12,046 nucleotides of DNA. Source: Terriglobia bacterium. Its GTDB lineage: Bacteria > Acidobacteriota > Terriglobia > UBA7540. The translations under genes were made by a program, and so were the position numbers. The stretch spans positions 1 through 12,046 of the forward strand of contig JASHTZ010000583.1 of assembly GCA_030040295.1 (NCBI GenBank). Reading direction: 5' to 3'. Each line of letters starts with the position of its first letter. Positions within the stretch are counted from its first letter, which is position 1. Shown one piece after another: positions 1-7,787 of the stretch. The notes under the pieces are model-generated. The model did not search any database and had not been told where the DNA came from. It saw only the letters and a list, made by a program, of their open reading frames with translations.

Positions 1-528
1 CCGGTATTCGCGATTCTGGTTCTTGACCGGCACTACCGCGCGGCGCTGGCGGTGCTCATCGCCGCGGCGCTGTCGGATATGCTGGACGGGGCAGTCGCTC
101 GCCTGCTGAAGCAAGAAAGCCCTCTGGGCGTGGCGCTCGACCCCATTGCGGACAAGATCCTGATGACCACCGGATTCATTACCCTGTCCTTGCGCGCTTC
201 CTTGCCCTGGTGGCTGACGGTGATTGTGCTGAGCCGGGATGTGGTCATCATTACGACCGCCTTGGTCATCTCGCTCGTGGCGGGTTATCGGCCATTCTAT
301 CCCTCGCTGCTCGGCAAGGCCTCCACCGTTGCCCAAATCAGTACCCTGTTCGCAGGAGTATGCCGCAGCGCCCACGTCCCATATATCAACATGGTCCTGG
401 TCGGCTTTTTCATCTACGTCACTGCCGCCCTAACCATGGCTTCTGCAATTCATTATGTGTTCGTCCTGCGGCAGCGCTTCGGCACTTCCGAAACCGAGAA
501 CTCCGCCGGCTCACAAGGCAGCGATTGA
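1..528 (+). CDS. CDP-alcohol phosphatidyltransferase, PgsA-like (5' truncated by window edge)
   Basis: Integral-membrane enzyme that moves a phosphatidyl group from CDP-diacylglycerol to an alcohol such as glycerol-3-phosphate in phospholipid synthesis. The frame is open from base 1 and ends at TGA 526-528, giving 175 visible residues; roughly the first 20-30 residues, with the first membrane segment, should lie outside the window. The full family signature DGx2ARx8Gx3Dx3D is present at visible residues 29-51, with the metal-binding aspartates D26, D29, D47 and D51. Hydrophobic segments follow, then a GKASTVAQ stretch resembling the GKxKTxxQ motif of PgsA. The acidic, Ser-rich C-terminal tail is probably cytoplasmic. 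The family is certain. The acceptor alcohol (PgsA versus another CDP-alcohol transferase) is inferred and not settled. No clear terminator follows. Confidence 0.9.
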   Translation, partial: PVFAILVLDRHYRAALAVLIAAALSDMLDGAVARLLKQESPLGVALDPIADKILMTTGFITLSLRASLPWWLTVIVLSRDVVIITTALVISLVAGYRPFYPSLLGKASTVAQISTLFAGVCRSAHVPYINMVLVGFFIYVTAALTMASAIHYVFVLRQRFGTSETENSAGSQGSD

Positions 529-763
529 TTTCGATCACTGTGTTTGAACGGAAAGGGTTACAGGCGCCATCCCGTCTCCCCAAATGAGCAGGAGAGAATC
601 TGGTGGGCCGTCCACGGCTACTCATTACCCCATCTTGTAACCGCGTGTATTTTGTGGGATAAGAGATGGGCGACGGTCCGACGGATTAATGCTGAGATAG
701 AAAGATACTAAGGAAGCGAGAGTTGACCGTAACTGGGGGTCATGGGGGCAGACCGGAGGGTTC
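529..763. other. Intergenic region with possible folded leader
   Basis: This is 235 bases between the phosphatidyltransferase and the receptor gene. GGTTACAGG (556-564) can pair with CTTGTAACC (634-642), with one G.U pair. Nested inside are AATGAG (583-588) with CTCATT (621-626) and a small GTGG/CCAC hairpin (603-615). Arms this short occur by chance in a region of this size, and I recognise no known riboswitch family. A -10-like GATACT lies at 704-709 without a good -35. There is no T-run terminator. Confidence 0.3.
755..760 (+). promoter_or_regulatory. Ribosome binding site of the TonB-dependent receptor
   Basis: GGAGGG lies three bases before ATG 764. Directly after this ATG the protein reads as a signal peptide, so this start is well supported. 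Confidence 0.6.
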
Positions 764-3709
764 ATGATTCGACGGGCAACGCGGGCCTCGCTCATCTTGT
801 TGGCGATTCTGAGCGGTGGACTTCTACTGGGGCAAACGCCGGATACCGCAACCCTCAGCGGGCGGATCACGGACGCAAGCGGCGCGGCGATTCCCGGCGT
901 GGAAGTGACCGCGACGAATTCCATGACCGGGTTCAAGCGCAGAGCGGCAACAGACACTTCGGGCGCATTCTCAATCCCCAGTCTATCCATCTCCGGAGCG
1001 TATCGCCTGTCGACGAGAAAGGAAGGGTTCTCGGAGCGATCCATCAATGACATCTCTCTGACCGCCGGCACCACCGCGGAAGTGGACCTGGAACTGGCGG
1101 TTGCGGGTAGCCAGACCAAAGTCATTGTCACAGGAGAGGCGGGCGGCGTTCGCACAGACAGTCCGGAGTTGGGTTCCACTCTCGGCCAGCAGCAGATTGA
1201 AGCCACGCCCCTAATCAACCGGCGAATCACCTATCTTCCTCTTCTCAATTCGGCCAATCGGCCCGCCATCAATCAGGGCGACGTGTTCATGAACCAGGAT
1301 TTGTTCACCACCAACGGCACCGGCCGGCGCCAGACGTGGTTTGAAGTGGATGGTGCCAATGCCGTGGACGCCTGGGGCCGCCAAACCATCATTCCCAACT
1401 TCGGCGTGGATACCGTGCAGGAAATGGACGTGCTCACCAACGCGTTCTCCGCGCAATACGGTTTTACCGCCGGAAGCGTTATCAACATCGTGACGCAGCG
1501 CGGTGGAAATCAATTTCACGGCAGCGTACTGGCGCTGGGCCGTCCGTCGGACGCTGAAGCGCGGCTCTCGGGATTCACCACCACCAGCGCCACCAGCGGC
1601 AACCAGATTACCAATGACACGCTGGGCCAATTCTCGGCGGCACTCTCCGGTCCCGTCGGCGGCAACGGCAAGACGCAATTCTTCGCGCAAAGCGAATATA
1701 GCTGGCAGAGCCGCACCTCGCCGGTCACTTCCCCCATCGCGCCGCAGAATTTCGTGGGCCACTATCAGGATTGGCTCGGCATGATTCGCGTGGACCATGA
1801 GTTTACCGAGCGCAACAGCGCTTTTTTCCGCGGAAATCTCGACCGGTTTTTCGACACCAACCCCAACGGCATCGTGGGCGGCAACAGCCTGCCCAGCGTT
1901 GACCGCATCTTCAATAAGCACGTGTATGACCTGCTGGTAGGCGATACGGCAGTCCTCAGCCCCACGCTGCTCAATAATCTTCGCCTGCAATTCCAACTCG
2001 CCTCGCCCATCACTCAATTCATTCCGCTGATTTACGGCACACAGTTTGTGGTTCCCGTCTCGAGCGGCGGCACATTCACCTCCGGCACTTCCCAATCCGC
2101 GCTGCTGATGAATCGCCAGTACGAGGCGAACGACGTGGTTTCCACCCGCCGCTCGCAACACAACATCACCTTCGGCGGCGACTTGATTGAGGCCCACAAC
2201 GGCGGCAACAGCAAGGAATTCGGCGGCCCCATGTACCTGGGCCAGTTCACCTACAACACCTGCACGCTGGCCCTGAGCGCTTGCGAGAGTTCAACCTATC
2301 TCGACAACATCAACAACGTGGAATCCTATACGCAGAGCTACGGCAACGCGCAATACACCGTGGATGACACGCTCTGGTCAATGTTTGTGCAGGACGACTA
2401 CAAGGTGCGGCCCGACTTGACGCTGAATCTCGGCCTGCGCTACGAGCGGCAGACGTTTACGGATTTCGACAGGGGATTTGCGCCGCGCTTTGGATTCGCC
2501 TACAACGTCAATGGCGACGGCAAGACGGTGGTGCGTGGCGGCTTCGGAATTTACTACTCCCAGATTGTGGACAATAACGCGGCGAATTATGCCCTCTCCG
2601 GAATCACCGGAGTTTTCAACTATACGGCGGGGCCCGGCCAGGTGGGCTTCCCTTCGAGCATTTCCGCGGCGCCTCTGCCGGTCTTTCCGCCCGGAGCCTT
2701 GGCGCCGGTGCTCAGCCTCTACGTGCGGCCGGGCGAGAGCAGCTACCTGAACCAGTATTTTCCAGCCTCGACATTGCTGGGATACCAGAATGCTTTGCTG
2801 AGCCCCTACACGGAACAGTGGACCATCGGCGTGGAGCGCCAGTTGAAACCGGGCTGGGTGTTGAGCGTGGATTACGTCGGGTCGCACACACTGCGCATCA
2901 ACCGGCCACTGGACGTCGACCCGCCCACGTCGTTTGTGCGCACGGCGCAGGGGCAGACGCGCAGCGCCCAGGCTGCCAACTGCACGCGCCCCTACTGGGT
3001 CTACTGGTATGCGCAGGAGGGCTTGACCTGCAACACCAGCAAGGCCACCAATCCGCAGCCGCCCTACAGCGTGATTCAGAGCGATGTCAACGATGGATTC
3101 GCGAAGTATAACGCCCTGGACGCGAGCCTCAGCCGCCACTTCAGCCACGGCGTCTCCATGCTGGCCAGCTATACGTGGTCACACGCCATTGACAACGTCG
3201 ATCCCGACATTCCCAGCCAGAATCCCAATGACCCGAGAATGACCGGAGAGGCGGAAATCGGCAACGCCATATTCGACCAGAGAAATCGATTCGTGTTGAG
3301 CGGCATCTATACAGCTCCGCTGGCCATTCGAGTGGGCGGGGTGGGCTCGATGGCGTCCGGGTTGCCCTATAACATCGTCACGGGCTCGACGAACGGCGGC
3401 GACACCGGCGCGGAAACGGACCGCCCGGTCATCAACGGCGAGGTCATTGGCCGCAACACCGGGCTCGGCTGGCCGATCTACGATTTCGCACCATTCGTCG
3501 AGCGAGCGTTCAGGCTGCGGAAGGAAAGCGCGTCATTGAACGCCCGGGCGGAAGCCTTTAACGTATTCAACCATGCCAATTTCGTCGGCTATAGCACCAC
3601 GTACGGAAACGGGACCAGTCCTGGCGTGGGATTTGGCCAACCCGCATCAGGAATTACCAACCAGCTTCCGGCTCGCGAGCTCCAATTCTCCGTCGAGCTG
3701 CTGTTTTAA
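764..3709 (+). CDS. TonB-dependent receptor, Oar-like, with N-terminal carboxypeptidase-regulatory domain
   Basis: Outer-membrane protein of 981 residues, probably for TonB-driven import of a large or carbohydrate substrate; the substrate cannot be read from sequence. Residues 1-23 form a signal peptide (MIRR, a Leu/Ile-rich core, then LLLGQ). Residues about 26-115 form a CarboxypepD_reg-like beta sandwich (ATLSGRITDASGAAIPGVEV and the following DTSGAFSIPSL). About 120-260 is plug-like, including the FEVDGANAVDAWG and SAQYGFTAGSVINIVTQRGG segments. The remainder is beta-barrel, ending in the alternating terminal strand LQFSVELLF with a C-terminal Phe, the usual BAM signal. The AEAFNVFNHANF segment near the end is typical of acidobacterial receptors. 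The only four cysteines form two close pairs, C500/C507 and C740/C756. It is somewhat short for this group (often 1,000-1,200 residues) but intact. No SusD-like partner lies beside it. Confidence 0.93.
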   Translation: MIRRATRASLILLAILSGGLLLGQTPDTATLSGRITDASGAAIPGVEVTATNSMTGFKRRAATDTSGAFSIPSLSISGAYRLSTRKEGFSERSINDISLTAGTTAEVDLELAVAGSQTKVIVTGEAGGVRTDSPELGSTLGQQQIEATPLINRRITYLPLLNSANRPAINQGDVFMNQDLFTTNGTGRRQTWFEVDGANAVDAWGRQTIIPNFGVDTVQEMDVLTNAFSAQYGFTAGSVINIVTQRGGNQFHGSVLALGRPSDAEARLSGFTTTSATSGNQITNDTLGQFSAALSGPVGGNGKTQFFAQSEYSWQSRTSPVTSPIAPQNFVGHYQDWLGMIRVDHEFTERNSAFFRGNLDRFFDTNPNGIVGGNSLPSVDRIFNKHVYDLLVGDTAVLSPTLLNNLRLQFQLASPITQFIPLIYGTQFVVPVSSGGTFTSGTSQSALLMNRQYEANDVVSTRRSQHNITFGGDLIEAHNGGNSKEFGGPMYLGQFTYNTCTLALSACESSTYLDNINNVESYTQSYGNAQYTVDDTLWSMFVQDDYKVRPDLTLNLGLRYERQTFTDFDRGFAPRFGFAYNVNGDGKTVVRGGFGIYYSQIVDNNAANYALSGITGVFNYTAGPGQVGFPSSISAAPLPVFPPGALAPVLSLYVRPGESSYLNQYFPASTLLGYQNALLSPYTEQWTIGVERQLKPGWVLSVDYVGSHTLRINRPLDVDPPTSFVRTAQGQTRSAQAANCTRPYWVYWYAQEGLTCNTSKATNPQPPYSVIQSDVNDGFAKYNALDASLSRHFSHGVSMLASYTWSHAIDNVDPDIPSQNPNDPRMTGEAEIGNAIFDQRNRFVLSGIYTAPLAIRVGGVGSMASGLPYNIVTGSTNGGDTGAETDRPVINGEVIGRNTGLGWPIYDFAPFVERAFRLRKESASLNARAEAFNVFNHANFVGYSTTYGNGTSPGVGFGQPASGITNQLPARELQFSVELLF

Positions 3710-3808
3710 AATTTGGCCCCTGCGGTGGTCCTCCCGATGGAGAGCGTTGAATTGGAACCCTGCTTATGGCTTGCTCGATATAAGGCCTTGCTCCTGCGCT
3801 TTTTTCGC

Positions 3809-3835
3809 TTTGTCGGCCCAAATGCGTGCTAGAAT
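3809..3835 (+). promoter_or_regulatory. Putative extended -10 promoter, distal, for the RRM gene or a leader RNA
   Basis: TAGAAT (3830-3835) is preceded by TGc, an extended -10 element. A weak -35-like TTTGTC lies at 3809-3814 with a 15-base spacer. Start of transcription would be near 3842, about 215 bases before the ATG. Confidence 0.35.
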
Positions 3836-3981
3836 CCCCGACGCAGTTTGGTAATACCGCCGTGTCTCGCAGCAGCCCTCAGTCTCACCCTTCGTCTGCT
3901 CTCGCGACCCGCGGCATTACGCGGGGTTGTCGTCCTCACAAATCGCCCCTGTTTATCAAATTGCTATTCCACAACGGGGTC

Positions 3982-4009
3982 TTGCAAGATAGGGTTGTAC
4001 AAATCTAAT
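3982..4009 (+). promoter_or_regulatory. Putative sigma-70 promoter, proximal, for the RRM gene
   Basis: TTGCAA (3982-3987), a 16-base spacer and TCTAAT (4004-4009) match the -35 and -10 consensus at four and five of six positions. Transcription would begin near 4016, leaving a leader of about 42 bases with the ribosome site AGGGGAG at 4045-4051. Confidence 0.45.
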
Positions 4010-4057
4010 GGGTGAAGGTGGCAGTTCGAGGCCGTCTCACCCTCAGGGGAGCATCTC

Positions 4058-4408
4058 ATGCCGCAACGGTTGTTCGTGGGGAACCTTCCGCACGAAGTGA
4101 CAGACAATGAACTCAATGAGTTCGTCAGCAGTGCGGGCTTTCAAGCAGCATCGGCCGTGGTCATTCGCGACAAGGCAACGGGACAATCTCGGGGCTTTGG
4201 TTTTGTTGAGCTGGCAGATGGCGAAGACATCGAGCGCGCCATTGCGGGGCTGAATGGGCAAAGCCTGCAAGGCCGCCGGCTAACCGTCAACGAAGCGCGT
4301 CCACAGCGCGCCGATATGGGCGGGGGACGTCCCCGCGGAGGAGGCGGAGGAGGACGCCATCACGGGCATTCCGGCGGTGGCGGCGGCGGACGGCGACGTG
4401 ACTGGTAA
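4058..4408 (+). CDS. RRM-domain RNA-binding protein with Gly/Arg-rich tail
   Basis: Small single-domain RNA-binding protein of 116 residues, like the Rbp proteins of cyanobacteria and other bacteria. It probably binds single-stranded RNA in the cytoplasm, perhaps in cold or stress adaptation (family knowledge; the target is unknown). One RRM spans residues about 3-80. RNP2 is LFVGNL (5-10) and RNP1 is RGFGFVEL (45-52), with the RNA-stacking aromatics F6, F47 and F49 present. Residues 88-116 form a low-complexity tail of Gly runs with Arg and His, ending RRRDW, resembling the RGG-type tails of some Rbp and eukaryotic proteins. The start is fixed by AGGGGAG seven bases before ATG and by RNP2 beginning at residue 5. 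It is monocistronic and convergent with glnE. Confidence 0.93.
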   Translation: MPQRLFVGNLPHEVTDNELNEFVSSAGFQAASAVVIRDKATGQSRGFGFVELADGEDIERAIAGLNGQSLQGRRLTVNEARPQRADMGGGRPRGGGGGGRHHGHSGGGGGGRRRDW

Positions 4409-4502
4409 TTGCGAACGTGTGACGGGTGGGTGGTGAGTCGCAGGCGGCAGCTTGAGTTCTGCCTCGACGCGCTTGCGGCTTGGTGCTTGGCTTTCGTCAG
4501 AT
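4409..4502. other. Convergent gap between RRM gene and glnE
   Basis: This is a 94-base gap between two 3' ends. A small inverted repeat, GGCAG (4446-4450) and CTGCC (4459-4463), lies near the middle. It has no T-run on either side, so it is only a weak candidate for a shared terminator. Confidence 0.25.
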
Positions 4503-7475
4503 TCACTCGGATCCAACCAGACGGCGATAAACGTAACGGAGTTGCTGCTGGATCTCGTGGAGCCTCGCGGCGAGCGTCTGCCCGTCCGCGATCAGGTTCC
4601 AGCCCCGCGCCAAACTTTCGGCAGTTTCCAAATTTGCTCCGCTCTCCGGCAAGCCGGTCGGCGCCTTTCCTGCCACCAACCTCAGGAGGTGATCCACGGA
4701 GCGCAGGAAGCCGGCACCCTCCGTCAATGCCGCGGCATCTTCGGCGGAAAGGGCTTCCGCAGTTCTCAGGGCGGCGATCTGCTGCGCCATATTGGCTCCG
4801 GGCGCGGTGATCACCCGGCGTTTCAAGCGCACATAAGACACAGCGAAGTCCACATCGTAATAGCCGCCTGGAGTGGTTTTGGTATTGCTGCCCGGAACCG
4901 CAACTTCGCGCTCCAACCGCCGCCGCATTTGATGGAGCTTCCCTTGAAAATCTTCCATGGTGGAACACCGTTGCACAATTGCTTCCTGCATCCGCTGCAC
5001 AGCCATCCGGCCAAGTTGCCAATCGCCTGCCAGAGGATTGGCCTTGAGGTAAGTGAGCAGTTCCCACGCTTGCGCGTCCTCCGCAATGTAAGTCAGGAGC
5101 CCATCCAAGGTTACCACCAACTCCCCTTCATGCCCTCGCGGGCGCAAGCGGGTGTCCACGGGGAAAATTGTGCCATCCTGGGTGTAACTGGAAAGCACTT
5201 CGATGGTTTTCTCCGCCCAATGGGTCCACCGCTCCAAATCCCCACGGTTTGCCTCTGACCCGGCGACGAAGAAGAGATCTGCATCTGATGCCAAATCGAA
5301 TTCACTCAACCCCAAGCGGCCCAAGCCCATGGCCACGAAGGAATCCGTGCCGGCAGAGGCCGATTCCTCCTGCTTTTCGGCACCTCGCGCGATCACTTGC
5401 GCGCTGGAAATGCAGCGAACGGCATAAGCGGTCCAACCCTTCAACATCGGGAACACCTCGCCCCTTGCTGCCAGGTCGGCGGATCCCAGTTCCAGGACTC
5501 CCGCGCGGTATTGGCGCCGCAGAATACCCATTTTCTCGCGCAGGTCCATCCCCGCGTTGGAAGCCCATTGAAAGGGCTCCATCACGGAGGACGCCTCCAA
5601 ACCCATTTCCAATTGGCCTGTTGCAGCCGAGCGGCGGTGCATGTGATCTGTTGAATCAAGGAATTCCAAGTCGTCGGGATGATGAACCAACAAATCAGTG
5701 AAATAGCCACTTACGCCGGCCACTTCCAGTGCGCGGCGCAGAGCAGCGGGATTGGCGCGAGCTGTCGCAAACCCCTCTGGTGAGGCCGCCATGGCGGACA
5801 GCAGGCGAATGACATTCCGCCGCGCGGCTTCGGGAACCTGAGCTTCGCGAACCAGCACGGCCACCTCCGGCGCCTGAGAATCCAGGAAGCTCAGCACGGA
5901 ATCAAAGGTCAGGCGGCCGGAGTCAGGCAAGATCGTAAGCGCTGGTTTCAGCTCGAAGACGGCTCCGGGCTGGGTGGCGTCTATAGGGTGAATAACCCGC
6001 TGGTAAATCTCGTCCACCACGGCGAAGGCTTCGCGGACTTTGCGCAGCAGGGCCTCACCCGGACGGCCACCGGAAGCCGACTCCACGCCCGTCCTGCGCC
6101 CGAGGCGGTCCAGCGCCTCAGGAGCCGCGGGAAGCCGATGCGTTTGCTGGCCCGCTTCCATTTGGACCCGGTGCTCGACTTTGCGAAGAAACTCATAGGC
6201 GGAGGTCAGCGCGGCGTAATCGCGATTGGACAGCCAGCTCTTGTCATTGAGTTTGCGCAGAGCAAAGAGGGTTCCACCCGAGCGCACCCAATGATCGTGC
6301 AAACCATGCAGGCGCTGCAGACATTGCACCAGAAATTCGATGTCGCGGATGCCGCCCCGATGGCGCTTGACGTCAATCGCCTGCCCGCGGCTTTCCCGCA
6401 ACTTTTTGGAGATTCGTTCGCGCGTAAGAAGCACGCTCTCCACAGCGACAAAGTCCCCCGGTGAGCGATAGACATATTCCTCCACGCCGCGCAGGAACTC
6501 ACGGGTCACCTTCGCATCGCCGGCGGAATGGCGGGCCTTGATCAGCATTTGCAATTCCCAGTCCCGCGCCCGGTGCTCGTAATATTCGTGCGCAGAATGG
6601 AGCGAGATTGCCAGGTCGCCCTGCTCGCCTTCCGGGCGCAGCCGCAGATCCACGCGAAAGACCTCTCCCTGCGATGTTGCCTGGGTGATGGTGCGCGTGA
6701 TGGCGCGCGCCACATGCACGAAGTATTCCTTGTTGGTGATTGAGGACTCGCGCTCATTGCCGCCCGAGGTTTCACCATCGTGGGAATAGAGGAAAAGCAG
6801 ATCGATGTCAGAGTTATAGTTCAGTTCGTTTCCACCCAACTTCCCCAGCGAAACGATGCTGAAGCCCGCGCGCACGATGCGGCCCTGGGCGTCACGATAT
6901 TGCGGCTGGCCATAGCGCTTTTCAAGCTCGCGATCGCAGTACAAGTAGGCGTCGGACAAAATCACATCCGCAAGCGTGGAAAGCTCCAGGGTGGTTTCGC
7001 CCAGCGTGGAAAGGCCCAGTACGTCCTTGAGCACGATGCGAAGGTAATTCCGCCGCTTGAAGCGCGCTAGAAGGGCCGCCAGCCAGGGGTCGGGATTGGT
7101 GGTGGAGAAGCGCGCGAAATCCTGCATCAGGTCTTCCATGGATTTCAACTTGGTGAAATTGCGATCGCGGGCGAACTGCACCACGAGCTGTGGTTCCGAA
7201 AGCAGAGTCTCCGCCAGATATCCGCTGTACCCGAAAATGGCGATCAGATAGGAGAGCGCGGCGGGAACACGAGCCAAGTCCGCCAAAACCTGGGGCGGGG
7301 CGCCCTGCGCATAGCGCTCCAATAAGTTGAGCGCGCCGTCGGGGTCCGGGGAGTGGAAAAGCAGTGAAGCCAGTGGCGCCATCAGCTTGGGCGCCAACTG
7401 TTCCTCCAGGCGCTCGATGTTGCCGGCGGCTTTGACGCGATCCTCGAAACCAATTGGCTCAAATTTGGAACGCAT
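4503..7475 (-). CDS. glnE: Bifunctional glutamine synthetase adenylyltransferase/adenylyl-removing enzyme
   Basis: Controls glutamine synthetase by attaching AMP to, or removing it from, a tyrosine of each GlnA subunit, normally in response to PII and glutamine. From ATG 7473-7475 it has 990 residues, close to the family length (about 950 in E. coli). The N-terminal adenylyl-removing nucleotidyltransferase domain carries GKLGGNELNYNSDIDL, with SDID at 222-225. The C-terminal adenylyltransferase domain carries GLGRLGLSEFDLASDADL, with SDAD at 730-733. Both metal-binding Asp pairs are intact, so both activities are expected. The frame stays open to 7586, but the extra 37 residues look unlike protein, and a perfect TATAAT lies just upstream of the chosen ATG, so I use the shorter form. 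glnA, the substrate gene, lies directly upstream on the same strand. Confidence 0.95.
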   Translation of the reverse strand: MRSKFEPIGFEDRVKAAGNIERLEEQLAPKLMAPLASLLFHSPDPDGALNLLERYAQGAPPQVLADLARVPAALSYLIAIFGYSGYLAETLLSEPQLVVQFARDRNFTKLKSMEDLMQDFARFSTTNPDPWLAALLARFKRRNYLRIVLKDVLGLSTLGETTLELSTLADVILSDAYLYCDRELEKRYGQPQYRDAQGRIVRAGFSIVSLGKLGGNELNYNSDIDLLFLYSHDGETSGGNERESSITNKEYFVHVARAITRTITQATSQGEVFRVDLRLRPEGEQGDLAISLHSAHEYYEHRARDWELQMLIKARHSAGDAKVTREFLRGVEEYVYRSPGDFVAVESVLLTRERISKKLRESRGQAIDVKRHRGGIRDIEFLVQCLQRLHGLHDHWVRSGGTLFALRKLNDKSWLSNRDYAALTSAYEFLRKVEHRVQMEAGQQTHRLPAAPEALDRLGRRTGVESASGGRPGEALLRKVREAFAVVDEIYQRVIHPIDATQPGAVFELKPALTILPDSGRLTFDSVLSFLDSQAPEVAVLVREAQVPEAARRNVIRLLSAMAASPEGFATARANPAALRRALEVAGVSGYFTDLLVHHPDDLEFLDSTDHMHRRSAATGQLEMGLEASSVMEPFQWASNAGMDLREKMGILRRQYRAGVLELGSADLAARGEVFPMLKGWTAYAVRCISSAQVIARGAEKQEESASAGTDSFVAMGLGRLGLSEFDLASDADLFFVAGSEANRGDLERWTHWAEKTIEVLSSYTQDGTIFPVDTRLRPRGHEGELVVTLDGLLTYIAEDAQAWELLTYLKANPLAGDWQLGRMAVQRMQEAIVQRCSTMEDFQGKLHQMRRRLEREVAVPGSNTKTTPGGYYDVDFAVSYVRLKRRVITAPGANMAQQIAALRTAEALSAEDAAALTEGAGFLRSVDHLLRLVAGKAPTGLPESGANLETAESLARGWNLIADGQTLAARLHEIQQQLRYVYRRLVGSE

Positions 7476-7482
7476 TCGGGAG

Positions 7483-7511
7483 ATTATAGCTTGTCCGCGG
7501 TTCGTTGTCCG
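7483..7511 (-). promoter_or_regulatory. Putative glnE promoter, implying a leaderless mRNA
   Basis: On the minus strand CGGACA (7506-7511), a 17-base spacer and TATAAT (7483-7488) match the consensus at four and six of six positions. Only seven bases separate TATAAT from the ATG at 7475, so transcription would start at or next to the start codon. No Shine-Dalgarno sequence precedes this ATG, which agrees with leaderless initiation. Confidence 0.5.
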
Positions 7512-7680
7512 TGAATGGTGCCGTGTATCTTGGGCGGATGATATTTTGGATGTGACTGGATTGCTTCTGCAATTTCGCCTAGCCACTGTTCTTAGGAAAC
7601 CGCGCCCGGCGGAGCGGTTCGGCTTTGGTGAAAATCAAGCGGTGGCGAAAGGCAATGGGACTGTCGACCTAAAGCGCAAT

Positions 7681-7714
7681 GGCCGCCGCGGCGTCTTTAA
7701 ACGCCACGGCGGCC
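7681..7714 (-). terminator. Strong hairpin downstream of glnA, possible terminator or mRNA 3' stabiliser
   Basis: Two 14-base arms (7681-7694 and 7701-7714) pair at 13 positions with one C.A mismatch around a six-base loop. It lies 73 bases past the glnA stop codon. On the minus strand the bases that follow are only partly T-rich (ATTGCGCTTTAG), so it is not a textbook intrinsic terminator; it could instead pause polymerase or protect the glnA message. Confidence 0.45.
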
Positions 7715-7787
7715 GCGTCCTTGACGAAAATCCGGCACGCCAGATTTCGGTCGATCTTCCGCTGCAACTATCGACTTGCAACGGCCT

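Larger units (their letters stand above)
3710..4057. other. Intergenic/leader region before the RRM gene
   Basis: 348 bases with no convincing coding sequence; short open frames here lack family resemblance and ribosome sites. It holds two promoter-like sites pointing to the RRM gene and a perfect 6-bp hairpin, CCCGCG-GCATTA-CGCGGG (3908-3925), without a T-run. A transcript from the upstream promoter would carry a leader of about 215 bases. Confidence 0.5.
7476..7787. other. Intergenic region between glnA and glnE
   Basis: 312 bases on the glnA-to-glnE path, with no convincing gene. It holds the glnE promoter next to glnE, an inverted repeat AACCGC/GCGGTT (7598-7619), a small ATTGC/GCAAT hairpin (7560-7573) and the large GC-rich hairpin at 7681-7714. 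The two genes therefore look separately transcribed, at least in part. Confidence 0.5.

Noticed and set aside
1211..2197. Long minus-strand open frame of 328 codons inside the receptor gene
   Set aside because: It is a mirror of the GC-rich receptor codons, has no family features, and lies fully within a clear plus-strand gene. The same holds for minus-strand 2378-3148 and 10262-10948.
4319..4404. Gly-codon repeat in the RRM gene as a DNA repeat or slippage element
   Set aside because: The GGC/GGA repeats stay in frame and encode the common Gly-rich tail of this protein type, so no separate element is needed.
4452..5258. Plus-strand open frame of 268 codons antisense to glnE
   Set aside because: No recognisable domain; it is explained by codon bias of glnE on the other strand. 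The same applies to 5168-5701 and to 8289-9179 opposite glnA.
7476..7586. N-terminal extension of glnE to an upstream ATG
   Set aside because: The extra 37 residues are Arg/Ser-rich and unlike GlnE. The stretch also contains a promoter, and the family length is already met from 7475.
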